Shown piece by piece: positions 25,501 through 37,400 of a stretch of DNA of 60,000 nucleotides (within the stretch, counting starts at the first letter, position 1; the number at the start of each line of letters is the position of its first letter). The stretch spans positions 33,580,162 to 33,640,161 of the forward strand of contig OU612067.1 of assembly GCA_914767715.1 (NCBI GenBank), read 5' to 3'. The notes below the pieces were generated by a model that was given only the letters and a program-made list of their open reading frames with translations, was not told where the DNA came from and made no database searches. A program made the position numbers and the translations under genes. The DNA comes from Membranipora membranacea (Eukaryota > Bryozoa > Gymnolaemata > Cheilostomatida > Membraniporidae).

Positions 25501-28500
25501 TTTGAGTTCAGTTCATAGTTAAATGACAAGGTCACAATCACTGCAAATACTGATTTTCTAGTGAATTATAAATCAATAGATGATTAATAATCATGATTTA
25601 CGCTATTAAATGTTGCTCAATGTAGACTGTCTTGACAAAACATGCTGTACTCCATGTAATTACTGCAATGTCAAAAGATATTGCGATTTAAATTTGAGCA
25701 TAGCAAATTGGTAAAAGTAAGTCTCATAAAAAATATTTTGTCCATATTATTACTCCCCGCACAAGTAAATCCCTGTAGATGGACTACCAACTGTCTACAA
25801 TTAATGCTGGATCTGAATTACAATTCCTCTTTAAGTGTGTGTCACAGAATTTGCAAACAAGTTTTGATGCGAACCCCAGATATGTAGGAACAGACAAAAG
25901 AGAAGAACCAGAAGTGCTTGTCAAAACACACTTATCACGCAGCTAATACGCTGTGTCCACTACATATACTCTTTCAACAGTGATCTCACCTGAGTTTGGG
26001 GAATAGAAGCATAGCCATGGAATATCACACTCAGGTTTAAACTCATTAAATGTGTCTACAGGTGAGAAAGTTAACCTAAAAACTAATCGCATTTTAATAC
26101 CCCCATCTTCTTTTTGCAATCCCTTCTTTCTTTCGTATTATTTTAGGCTACATTAAAGGGATTACAAACTTTTGTGGCAATGCATGAAAGGGTAATAAAG
26201 AATATGCTGACGCCTGTGCACTCTGGACGAAGTTGCTGACGCTTCATTTCGAGGGAGGCTCTAAGAAATTGCCGTATCAATGGTAGTTACCATGCTAAGA
26301 CGGTATGAAACTGATCTGTTTAATTTTATGTACAAGTTGTATGTATGCTCTGTAAAAGCTGAGTTTTAGCAGCTTTGAGCACATATCTGATCGAATAAAC
26401 CATGAGATAGTTTAACAAATAGCCATAAAACTTCAACAAAACTATGCGATAATTTAAAAGGATCTCAGTGCTTTCAGTCTGATCAAAAGACAACACAACA
26501 ATGATATCATAATAAAATGTAAATATTATGGTTACACAGAAATTGAGCTTATGCACAAACCGTGAAATTTGCAGCGTAGATGGTTGACTGCTGTGAATCT
26601 GGTTGAGGATGATCCCAGCTACAAATCACATTGAAGGGAAACTGGCTGCTTGTGTTTAGCTGCAAGTTACTGGGTTTGAAATTTCGACGGTCTGCAAATA
26701 GAATGCAATGAATGGAAGTATATTTATTGACTTAAATGGCCCAAGTTACAATGGGCCACACAAACAAGACACAGCTACCCCTACCTTCTATCTCTTTCCT
26801 TCTTACCTTGCTTTATAGATACAAAAAGTTTATTTATACATTCTAATACTACCTACTTGGTTTCCTAAGGCTATGACCGATGCCCCGTTTCTGGAGGTTA
26901 CGCCCAAATCATTTTGGTTAGGGGAATGCTAAGGCTTTCTTTGAAGGAACCTCTTTTGGAATCGTATTATGAGCTATAATTAATCAAGTTGGCCAGAACC
27001 GGTCACATGAATTTCCAAGATGTATTCGGATCGAGTAAGAGTGAAATATATTCATTATACCGACAAATCTGGTCACGGGCTCCAAAGCCAATTCCACCAA
27101 ATATCTTCCCTTAGTCAAAGAGCTGTCCTGGTGTGCAGGAATACCTTCTCCCCTATATATCTACATTATGTATACTGTCTCTGGTTGAAATTGCAAACCC
27201 AAGTGGTGTTACTATGTGAGTATGTCAAGTATCAATAATTTAAATTACCATATCCATAAACAGTGACCTCACTCAGTACCAAACCCTGATTGTCTTCGCT
27301 GTAGACTGCTAAGTAGCGCAAGAGTTTTGCTACCGGAGGCTTATACTGAATGAAGTTATTATCAGTTTGTCCTTTGTAAGAAAAACGCTCCCATCCATTC
27401 TGCTTGTTTCCATTAGGGTGTGAATTAAATCCAATATCAAGAGTTCCAACTAAGTAAATCTTCTGGAATCGTGGTCCTGAAGGAATATTTCAAAATCATC
27501 AAAAATTCTCATCGTATATTGAAACAAAGAAGTAGATTCCGAAGGCATTAAAAGCTTTCATGTCCACATTAGTTTGATGAATGTTCAAAAATAGGTCTGA
27601 CATGAGAGATTTGTTGGGATGTGTCTTCATTGGAGAGTACGTGATTTCGGGTCAAAAGGCCACTGCCATAAAGCCACTGGCCAAAATGCCACTGGTCATA
27701 AGGCCACTGGCCAAAAGGCCACTGGTCATAAGGCCACGGGCCAAAAGACCACTGGCCAAAAAGCCACTGGTCATAAAGCCACTGGTTCTAAGGTTAAATA
27801 GAAGTCTGATATCAACTTTCTATTGACATGTTTATTAGGCCCATAATAAAAAATTCCTTCTCTTGATATGCCATCTACCAATGACTTTTTTTTTCTATTC
27901 ACTGATTCCCGTTTTAGTAAAGTTAGATAAGATCTCACCCACCCATGACAAATAATAATCATGAATGACTCCACTTGGACATCTTCTCACACATTACCGT
28001 ACCGTTATCTGTACTGTAAGCTCCAATTTATACATTAAAACGTATCTTGATTGAAAAATTAAATTCATCACAAACTATCAGTCAGCACTTTCAGATCGAA
28101 GCAATGCTTTTTAATACAATACAAGCCTCTACAGAATCTATCTGTGCATCCATCGAATGTTTTGTGACCTGATCACTGACTTTTTCTGTTGTTCCCAGTA
28201 GGAGTAGGATATGCAACTCACTTGTGCTTGGCATGTGCTTGGTTAGTGCATAGTGGTTAAATTTGTGAACTTAAATGAACTTTATATTTATAGAAAACAT
28301 GCTAAACACCATAAAAATATATGATTTTGTTTCTGGTGAGAAATTTCATAAATGTTACCGATCTTATTATTGATATACGCTTTATGAGTTATAACCAGTG
28401 GCTTTTTTGCCAGTAACCTTATGGGTAGTGGCATTTTGGCCAGTGGCCTTATGACCAGGGGTCTTATTGCCAGTGGCCTAATGACCAGTGGCCTTTTGGC

Positions 28501-29104
28501 CAGTTGCTTTAAGACCAGTTGCTTTTTTTGTTGTGGCCTTTTGGGTGATCACCAGGGTACTTACCACCAATAGGACCAGCCTGCCTGTGTGCAGTAAACT
28601 CTACAATGAAGTAGGGCTCTCCTAGATCTACCATCCACCACTGGTTAGCAGAGCCTTCTGACCTGAAGTAGTTCAGTGAGTCTGTGCTGTTATCTATCAC
28701 TCCATCAATAGCTTTAGATGCGGGATAACTTGTATTGTATGTGGAGCTGCTTGTGGCCGTCTTCCCATCAGTGATACCAAGCGCCAGAGCTAGTTAAAGC
28801 AGTAAATATCATTTTATTTGGGCACACATTTTAGTGTACTGATTAATATAATTTGGCTTTGGTGCTGCATGAGCCTCATCACAGGGTGTGCCAACAGTCA
28901 ATGTGAACGAAAATAACCACAATGTTAGGGACAGACTACTCATAATCGGATTCCACTGCTAAATATTCAAGCCATAACTTAAATATCCGGACATGACATG
29001 GTATCAGTATATCAGTCATCATTGTCTTATAGCCTAAACAGCTCACCTTGATTAACGAAGAGAGAAAGCGTTAACAAAGTATGCGGAAAACCATGAGATT
29101 TCAT
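13251..29104 (-). CDS. Receptor gene B: signal peptide, lectin-like domain, seven FN3, CCP, TM, tyrosine tail
   Basis: Complete 19-exon model, 1029 residues. Exons: 29047-29104, 28565-28789, 27249-27476, 26561-26691, 24581-24734, 24285-24376, 22907-23135, 22003-22112, 21067-21229, 20839-20927, 20504-20696, 18376-18479, 17591-17786, 17177-17262, 16455-16662, 16109-16212, 15759-15939, 13829-14026, 13251-13591. All junctions are GT-AG and phases fit; the total is 3090 coding bases. Layout: leader 1-19, lectin 20-170, FN3 171-265, 266-372, 373-463, 464-557, 558-657, 658-755 and 756-850, CCP 851-916, TM about 924-942, tail 943-1029. The 5' exons are nearly identical to gene C and the 3' exons to gene A. 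A membrane recognition receptor with phosphotyrosine signalling is inferred. Confidence 0.87.
13829..14026 (-). other. Gene B CCP/Sushi domain exon
   Basis: A single phase 1-1 exon with the four CCP cysteines: RRCPDPPVIDNA, LYQCSGE, LYTCTAEDG and YVWSGGNLKC, including the tryptophan before the last cysteine. It lies directly outside the membrane. Confidence 0.88.
14500..15400 (-). mobile_element. Dead non-LTR retrotransposon (EN to RT), copy in gene B
   Basis: Read right to left: the end of an AP endonuclease (LFPTRSGGSKNSFIDHILIN, 15176-15268), a linker with KPINLKDQAGSVIEDKEII (about 14950-15020), then the start of a reverse transcriptase (FPNCLKIARVKPLYKKGD, about 14590-14700). The order and motifs fit a Jockey-superfamily LINE. 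Frames are broken. It lies in the intron between FN3-7 and CCP, in the host gene's orientation, and is shared with gene A at 32370-33270. Confidence 0.65.
18690..20285 (+). mobile_element. Dead LINE reverse transcriptase inside gene B intron
   Basis: Plus strand, with several frame breaks: KHWVTPEVRRLIEQLN with RRAKKEHAHEIKQ (18950-19150), FVCKPNR then LFIDFTSAFNTINPKLL (about 19390-19515), a STGSPKGCVLSPFLFSLY block (about 19575-19635), an ADD catalytic remnant (about 19690), and KTKELVISKVRG with SFTYLGTVLSNKVDFKL (about 19800-19950). These are the ordered motifs of a CR1/L2/Rex1-type LINE. It fills most of the 2.0-kb intron between FN3-4 and FN3-5; the gene C intron there is about 230 bases and lacks it. 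Confidence 0.75.
21284..21306 (+). repeat. Poly-G tract in gene B intron
   Basis: A run of G within GAGGTTG-type repeats, expanded relative to gene C. Another G run lies at 22719-22731 (gene C: 4861-4870). Likely length-variable and prone to assembly error. Confidence 0.6.
23925..24155 (+). repeat. Dispersed SINE-like repeat, copy 2
   Basis: Counterpart of the 6060-6295 block, carried by the segmental duplication into gene B, with a few substitutions. Confidence 0.45.
27641..28552. mobile_element. Foldback-like element, copy in gene B
   Basis: Same element, same place and same arms as 9774-10745. Its central part is 60 bases shorter. Because both copies sit at the same spot in the lectin intron and gene A lacks it, the insertion predates the B/C duplication and postdates the split from A. 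Confidence 0.7.
28565..29104 (-). other. Gene B signal peptide exon and first lectin exon
   Basis: Leader MKSHGFPHTLLTLSLFVNQ, one residue different from gene C (P for L). The lectin exon 28565-28789 is identical to that of C. Confidence 0.85.
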
Positions 29105-31114
29105 TTCCTTGTAGTAGTCACGGATGACCTACAACACAAACTATCATTAATGTCAACTGGCTAGTTAGGGCTGGGTATGATCAAGCGTGTAACCCAAATA
29201 CAATCCAACGGACAAGCTATCAAAGCAAGAGTAAACCGAGTGCCATTGCACTGCATTCTCATTCCCACTGCTATCATAATACTCACTATTTTTAATGATG
29301 TGAAGCCTTAGCTTAGATGACAAACTATGCTGTAGTAATGAGACTAATTTAGGCACCTTCCGTGACACAGGTCTCAGTCCTTGTGCTACAGTATTATGTA
29401 ATTTTGTCTGATGATAACGTGGGAAGACTTCCTCTTTTGGATGGATAATTGAATAACATCCTGATCACGAAACTCTAGCTCTAATTCAGGGTAATTAATC
29501 CATCAGATCAGGTACTTCCTTCTAGGCTTTGTGTTTGTGCGAACAAAAAGCAAATTGTGCTCTAAACTCTATTCATACAATAGGGTAATACACACACCTC
29601 AGCATAGCAGCTGCTTACTAAACAAACATATTTATAAAAGAGAGTACGCAAGCTTTTCTATTCAGGTGAAGCAAAGTAGAATGCACTTAATGCAGCAAAT
29701 CATGAACTAATCTCATGATTGGGACAGCCTGTTAGTGAAGTTGAATAACAAGGATAACTTCTTTATTTTTTATCATGTGAACGCTAATGTGCTGCAGATT
29801 TGTCAGAATAACACTATAGACAGTGAATATTCACAATAAATTTCCTAATTTTCTGGTGATGGATTTTGTAAATTTATTACTTATTTCTACCAATTCTAAA
29901 CAAGTTAGTCTTATCACATATCATAGTGACAATAGTACCATATACTGTGCTAGTAATCGATTAATTTTGAACCTCCCTCCACCACAGAAGGGTAATATAG
30001 GCTAATGAGTTTTGAATAGTCCAGCATAGGATAAGTAATTTATATTAGATCGTAGGTGCTTCCTTCTAGGCTTAATGTTTACGCAAAACAAAAGAGAATT
30101 GTCTCTAAACTCTATTCATACTCCGACTAATTCAGAAACCTTAGGATAGCTGCCGCATAGCAGGCAATTAACTTGATATATGTTCATTTTACAAAGTAAA
30201 CAAGAATTGAAGAAAATTAAGAAAAGAGTGTTGCATCAATGGCTTTAGGGCGTGAATTCATGTCATGACATGGTCACAGCCTGTTCAACTTCCCTGATTC
30301 TTGTTCTTGTTATGAAATCCTACAAAATGTATTTTTGGAATCGGCTTCTTTAACATTCTCAAACCCAGCTTCGATTCTACTTCACTATTGTCAGTTCAAA
30401 TGCAAATCTATTTTATTGGCTTCTTAATCGTTCAATCATGAATGCAGAATGAGAGGATATGAACTATTGTTAGGCATCGAGGTCACTAGATGAAAGCAAT
30501 AAACTGGGCTATGCATAATCCTCTATGTCGGAGTTATCTCTTCATTGGGTAGGAGGGGACAACTGTGCTGGTATATGTGTCCATACTATATTGCCAACTG
30601 ACTTGTGGAATTTGATTATATTTTGAAGTCGCAACCTATAAAAATTACTGAGAATGTAACAATAGAACAGGACAAGACGAAAGGATTTAACATGTGGTAT
30701 GCAATGAAGCTAAACATAAAATTAAATTGTCATCAGAATAACAAACATGACAAAAAACAATAATCAAAGTACACGAATTACAAAATGAATTATAGATTGA
30801 CCATGAGAGCTTGTGCATTTTCTGTTAAAATGTGTGAAAATGTTATGTGTTAGTTGTTTTTGTGAAAAAATGATATTTATACAAAAAATACAAATGAGAT
30901 TTCTATGTATACTTATGTGTTGAACACGCATTGAACCCAATTCACTTTCTCAGTTAGTTATAGTGATTTGTGATGTCGATCCAAACAAAGAATAGCTCAA
31001 AGTCAAATTAACAAAAAAAATATATCAGGTAACTTGTCCACTTTGTAACGGTAAAGTCAAATCACATTCCCATCAATTTTTTATTTCATATTATGACACT
31101 ATTTTTAACTACAG
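29105..31114 (-). promoter_or_regulatory. Spacer between gene A stop and gene B start; presumed gene B promoter region
   Basis: Near-identical to the C upstream spacer, with both direct-repeat blocks (about 29510-29578 and 30054-30120) and the CATGTCATGACATG palindrome (about 30260). No coding sequence seen. Confidence 0.4.
31080..31085 (-). terminator. Polyadenylation signal of gene A
   Basis: AATAAA on the minus strand about 30 bases after the stop codon. Confidence 0.55.
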
Positions 31115-31455
31115 TTAGAGGCCTTGATAGATATGGTCTGTTGCAAAGTTTTCTGCACTCTCATATGTATTGTTGCTCTCAGATAAATGCACATTTCCAC
31201 CACAGTTTTGGTATGTTGAGCTGACTTCTGTAGAACCTTGTTTGTCGATTTCTTCGTACACATCGATGCATTGATCGCGTTTCGTTAGCTGTATGCCATC
31301 AAAAGTGGATGATTGATGATCATTTGTTTGCTCGTCAAGTGATCCTTTTTGCGGCAATTCTTGTCTATTACGTCTTTGTAGAAGCAGGATCAATGATACA
31401 ACCATTGAGATGACAAGAACAGCAGCTAATGGCACTGATGTGCTAAAAACTAGGA
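31115..31455 (-). other. Gene A transmembrane helix and cytoplasmic tail exon
   Basis: Same helix and tail as gene B, with DQCIDVYEEI in place of DQSIDVYEEI. All four tyrosine motifs (YEEI, YQNC, YESA, YQGL) are kept. Near-identity here may reflect recent duplication rather than selection. Confidence 0.85.
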
Positions 31456-34400
31456 CTAAAAATTAAAATATTACTATACAGAATGAGAAATTAATCAGTC
31501 ATAAGATAGGATTTGAAGCTAATGCCTGAGCAATGATGACCTGAGGCTAAGTTTTCAAAATTTATTGTTCTACTTGAAATTTGCCTTTGGGAATATGCAG
31601 TGTTGTGCTTCTTGATTTATCGATTGTAATTCTGTGATAATTAAACTTTTCTCATCAACATAAATAAAAGAATGATGCGGATCTTAATTTACCTGACTTC
31701 TTCCTGCACTTAAGGTTACCCCCAGACCACACATATCGCCCATCTTCTGCTGTACATGTGTAGAGACCATGTCCAGAGATAACCTCACCAGAACATTGGT
31801 AGAGTAATACCGAACTAACTCGGGAAGTGGGTCTTTCAACCAGTACAGCGTTGTCAATCACTGGCGGGTCTGGACATCTCCTGGTATAAACTGAAACTGA
31901 AGCATGATATGGCAGTGTCTTAGCATTATTATGCAGATGTTAAAATAATTTTGTTTTATATTTTTTATGCTATAGAATTAGTTTAATCAGATAAAATAAT
32001 TCGGCATAGTAGTATAAAATGCAAAAAAAAAAAGCAAGGGTGCGACCAGATAGTCTGAAGAGGAGAGTGACGGCTGTCCTGATGGTCACCGATGAAGAAC
32101 ACCCACACAAGCCGATAGGTCGAAGCACAAGTCAGCACAGCGCCCATTTTCCAGCATAGACCAAAATGCACTCGGCCAGATCAGACATGAGATTGTTCCC
32201 AGATCCTGTCCAATCTTCTAAAAGGTACCTGTTGCACAGTTACACACATGTGTACAACAGGGACCTCCCACCCCCGTTGTTATTAGCTTGAATTTTTTGA
32301 GGGCTTTTGATCAAGTATCATGGCTTTGTTCCGGCAAATGCTTTAACTTTCAGCCAAATTGACAATCTGTTAAAAGATAATTCAACTCTAAAAAATTCCC
32401 TCATTTGAAAAGATAGTATTTTCTCTACAATTTTCCCAGGGCAGGTAAAATGGAAATCGGCCTATAGTTTGTGCAATTTTTGTATCACCCTTTTTGTATA
32501 GCGGTTTTACACGAGCAATTTTTAGGCAGTTTGGAAAAAAATGGATGTTTTGATAACTAAATTTGTAAGATAAACCAAAATTGAGATTAGGATAAATTTG
32601 AATTCCTTTAGAGATCGCATTCAAATACTGTCTGGGCCAGTTTCTTCCGATTTAACAAACTGTCAATTACTTTTAAAACGTCATTAGCATCGATCTCATA
32701 GGGTTCAAATTTTGCATTTATTTGGGTCTTATTTTTCAACATGATACTCAGGAGAGTGGTTGGGAGGAGAAAGGTTCGATGTAATTTCCTCCCTTATTCA
32801 GTAAAAAAGCAATAAAAAGTGCAATAATTTCTTTGTCCTCAATCACACTTCCTGCTTGATCTTTTAAATTAATAGGTTTTTCTTCTGTCAGAATTTTTAT
32901 TCAGAATTTTGTTTAAAAATTTTCATTATTTGTTCAGGTTGGATTGGCAGCAGTTGTGAAATTTTTCTGTCAATTTCTTGTAAACAAAGGGCAAGCATGT
33001 TTGGTTGATGGTGAGCTAGGCCATCCTCAATGGTACAAGATTTCAAATTCCAACCTTATTTATCAATATATGGTCAATAAAACTATTTTTACTGCCTCCA
33101 GAGCGAGTAGAAAAAAGAATAGTGTTGAAAAATCTGTTTTTATGTAACAAATTTTGATAGTTTTGAGACTTTGTGTCCTGAGCAATGTCAGAGTGCAAAT
33201 AATATTGATGCCGACAGCAGCAACAGAACATAAGGGAAAAATTGGCAGGATCACAGCAAGGCCACCCAGAAAGTCTGGCAGAGAGGCTGAGGGTGAATGA
33301 TAAACAGAAAGCACTGAGCACAACTCCCACCAGACTCACTGACCCGCAACAGGAGTGATTCACAGCCATCCAACCGGACATTCGCCACTCTCATCTGCTG
33401 ACTATCACATAAGTATACATACAATATGCAATATTACAGAATGTGAAGTGTTCGTCAAATTTAATTCAAATTCACTTAAGTTCCTTAAAAAAAGGATAAT
33501 GATTAACATGAACTTATGTTGAATTTTATTGGCACCAATTAACCATAACTACAAGTATAATTTTACAGTGCCGTTAAATAACCAAATGAATATTTTTTGA
33601 ATATTGTCCATCAGCTTTTATGACAAACCTGCCAGCCTAGTGTATATGGTGGATGTAGCTTTTGGACTTTCTCCCGCACCATTGATAGCGATGACTGTAC
33701 ATTGTATCCTTGAGTCAGATGTAAAATTGCACTCATTGATTTGTGATGAATGCCCAATTTTAAAGTCTGAAATAATGTCAACCGTTTCTTCAGGGTAACC
33801 GCAGTGGTACTATAAAGATTGGTAATAACTTTGATGGATGAAATAAATCAATGAGAAAGAATCCTGACCTCGAGGTGTTCTACTAACAATATATAATAAG
33901 AATTTCTAACAACAATATGTAGCTGAATACACGGACACCACATATACACATTATAAGACGCTACAGATAATTGATTACCAGATAATGAGATATAACTCCA
34001 TTAGGGTAGCTGGGAGGTCTGATATTCATAGCGATGCAGCTTTCATTTGAGGTCATGTATAAGGCAGGTGGGTCATAGGGTCCTGAAAAAATAACATGAT
34101 GTTGTAACCTGACTGGAATTTGGAGGTTATGATGTCACCTCACCATAGGACTACCTGGCACATTGCTGTTTCAATTTGTGAAATATTTGAAGGCTAACTC
34201 AAAGTCTTATACAGCTGACCATTGAATGGTTCTGATGGAAAAGTGTTGAATAACTACAGCAGTGCTACCGGAGTACCATTAATATACCGAGGTTTGAAGG
34301 TTATGTTTGAAGGTAATTATGTCAGAACACAAACTTACTCAGTTCTCTTGTACGATATTTCATAATGTTAGTAACGCTCAAGTTCTGGTTGTTGGTGACA

Positions 34401-37400
34401 GTAAGGATTAAAGTATACTCTGTGTATCCTGTCAGATTGTCTATACTAGCGTTATGGATCAGACCAGTGGAGTTGAGCAAAGTCATGTCATCTGATTTAA
34501 GTACAACATTATATGACTGAATGTAGTCACAGTTAGACTCTGGCTCCTACAACATTAAGTGAAAAAAAAAAAGAATTTACCGGCAAAGAAATCACAGTCA
34601 CACAGGAAAAATGCTGAGTTTTAGTTCCATGAATTGATTAATGACCAGGATAATTGCGTACAATATCTGATTAGCTGATACAAGTATGAGCATGAGCGAG
34701 AACAAGAGATCTAACTTTCCAAACATCTTGAAGAGACATTGAGATTCATTTAAAGGAGAAATGACGGATGTTCTTCTTCTCTTATCATTGAAAGGCTCAT
34801 GATACTGTGAGCAGCGAAAAGATATTCCTATACCACAAACATTTATGGGGTGCTGATAGGGCTGCTCAAGGATTCATGTCCTTCTGAACAGATGTAGAAG
34901 ACCAAACAAACCTTAAACAGACTTTATCAGGACCCTCCAAAAACTGCTCGGTATCTGATTCTGATTAAATATCACTTACTTACCAGCCAGGAAATGAACA
35001 CTCTAACTCTCTCAGTACCATTAGTTGTTTGCTTCACATCACTAACTGTAATTTCAGGCAACGGAGGTCCTAAAAAATAAATGATGAAATTATCGTTCAT
35101 TGATAGAAAACTGTTAATGATTTTGAAAATCGTTAAATAGAGAACAGTATCAAAACTATGAATAACACAAGCGCACATTCAGGGGGTCTTCCCGTTAGAA
35201 TAAAGGATTGAGCACATTATAGCGTATCGTAGGCCGTGACCAGTAATATTTCCAAGGTACAGTTGTAATCCATAATGCACTGGTGAGCACACTGCAACGT
35301 ATACAGCCGTAATATGTTTTGTTAATAAACACAATGTATGTGCATTGTGCACATGACGTTAACTGTAATTACTTGTAATAACCAATCAAATGCTTTGTTG
35401 TGAAAGTTCATAGGTCAATCAAGCACATGTTTTCAAATTGACCAATGACACTGGGACGCATTCGCAGTCAACCCACTAGTCATGGGAATGCTCCGCTTCA
35501 GGGATCCGCAGCTAATCAGGTCATTGACCTCAAACGCATGGCTAGTAAAACTGTGTTACTGAAGGAATACGACATAATGTCCTTTAGCCTTAAGTGATGA
35601 TTTTTATAGTAAATTATTGGCATCACTTCGATCAAAATAATTGCCTATTCCGTCTTTCAATTAGATGATGATTCGAATGTTTTGGGTCTAAGTGGGTCTT
35701 GAACCCAAGTCCTCATGCATGGCCTAGCAGGCAACGCCGATACCACTGCCCTTCATTGTCCAAACACATATTTATAGCTGGACCTCATGTTGCTATGTTA
35801 GCGGCGTTGCCTGCTGGTTCAAAATACCTGGGTTCGGGACCAACTTTGGCCTGAATTTTGATCATCATCTTATCTATTAGTATATGATATTCATAATAAG
35901 TATGACACATTGTGAAGTAACACAGGAATTGCCCGCTGATTCTTAATGCCTATCACCTTGAAACTCTGAGAGACCAAAACCTCCTCAACATTGGGATTCC
36001 AAAGTTGGAAATTGCACACATGATAAAATAGACTATGGAGAATAAGATGTTATACAAAATAGCAGCCACAAAGTAAGGCTTCAAGATCATAAACTATATA
36101 GACAGCCAACAGCAATGATAGTGAGTGTGGTAGATATTACCTGCACATCCTGTCATCCCAGTAATGATAGCATCATCACTTACTCCTGCACTGTTTCTCG
36201 CCCTCAGATTACAAGTAACATTACTGTACGGGTCATACCCACAGATTATAGCTTCTCTGACTGTCCCGCTCACATTCAACAACATGGTGTTAGTGCAGTT
36301 ATACTACAATGAGCAAAATATAATGCTTGTGGATGAAATTTATGATTGGATATGTTAAGAACTAATATAATATAAATATCGGCCTACAGGACATTTCTTC
36401 ACAAATGATAATAACAAATCTAGCTCACCTCATAGGTAGATATGATTCCGTTTGCATACAGAGGGGGCTCCCAATCTATCTGAAGACACGATGCATTAAG
36501 AGTAGATGAACTCATGTTATCTGGTGATAACTGCGGCCCTATAATAATAAAAGTGTGGATTTTGTGTAACTGAGCACAACCTAGAAGCCTGGACATATCT
36601 ATATATACATAACAGCTTGCTTCCTGCACTTGAGACGGTGACATCATAATGCAGAGAATGGGAGTTTCCTTCCCTTATCAGAGGCAAATTTTCCAAATCA
36701 ACAGTTCGTACTAAGTAGAGCATTTTTTTTACCATGCAAATCTGAGAAAACTCCATCAAAAGTGACTGCCTGACTATGACATACATCTGTCTTAGGGTAG
36801 TCTTTGATTTCAACACTGTGTTGTTCACACCAATGAAAAAGCTTTTCCAATACATTGAATACTTGCATCATTTAAAATCATGCAAAAATGTAACATAATG
36901 GAAAATCTGATTGGCAGCAAAGGGTAGGGCTGTGGAGATTCATACCTAAAATAAATTAGGACAGACAAATGATAGGCCGATTATTTCTGAATATTCTATA
37001 GTGATACCTTAATTCATGCATTGCCTCACTAAATTGCAGCAAGTACTTAGACACATATTTACATACGCTAGCAGTTTTGCATTAGAACTGTAGCTTGATA
37101 CAACTTCAAGTTTAGACTACAATAAGATAAAAGACCATTAAACCTTACTTAGTGGTGGCGTTGTTATGTTCTTCTCCACATAGTCCGAACATAAGTCCTC
37201 ATCATTACATGCTCTGACAAAGAATGATACTGCCTCTGATCCATCAAAGTAAACATTCCTCTGTCTCCATGGGATCAGATGGCCTTTGAGTACTATAGGT
37301 GAGCCAAAGCTCGGGAATTTTGTCTCGTAGGCTTTAGCAGGCTGCCGAATCTGCCTGCAATTGTGCCTCACTGAATTCTGAAGATAGAACAATATAACAA

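Larger units (their letters stand above)
15759..28691 (-). other. Gene B FN3 array (seven domains, exon pairs)
   Basis: FN3 exon pairs lie between 26691 and 15759 (the lectin exons end at 27249). FN3-4 (20839-20927/20504-20696) and FN3-5 (18376-18479/17591-17786) have counterparts in gene C but none in gene A. Typical strand motifs are FYAANF-type text in domain 1, NGRITGYK with YRCHTVNQ in domain 5, and NGVISHYL with CTVIAINGAGES in domain 7. All domain borders are phase 1 and all internal introns phase 0, so whole domains can be gained or lost without breaking the frame. Confidence 0.8.
20840..34000. repeat. Segmental duplication, right copy
   Basis: Partner of 3030-16110. It contains the 5' part of gene B, the B-A spacer and the 3' end of gene A. 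Relative to the left copy it lacks 60 bases near 28155 (bounded by a short GTTTT match), gains about 78 bases near 30584-30661, and lacks about 22 bases near 30788. Confidence 0.88.
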
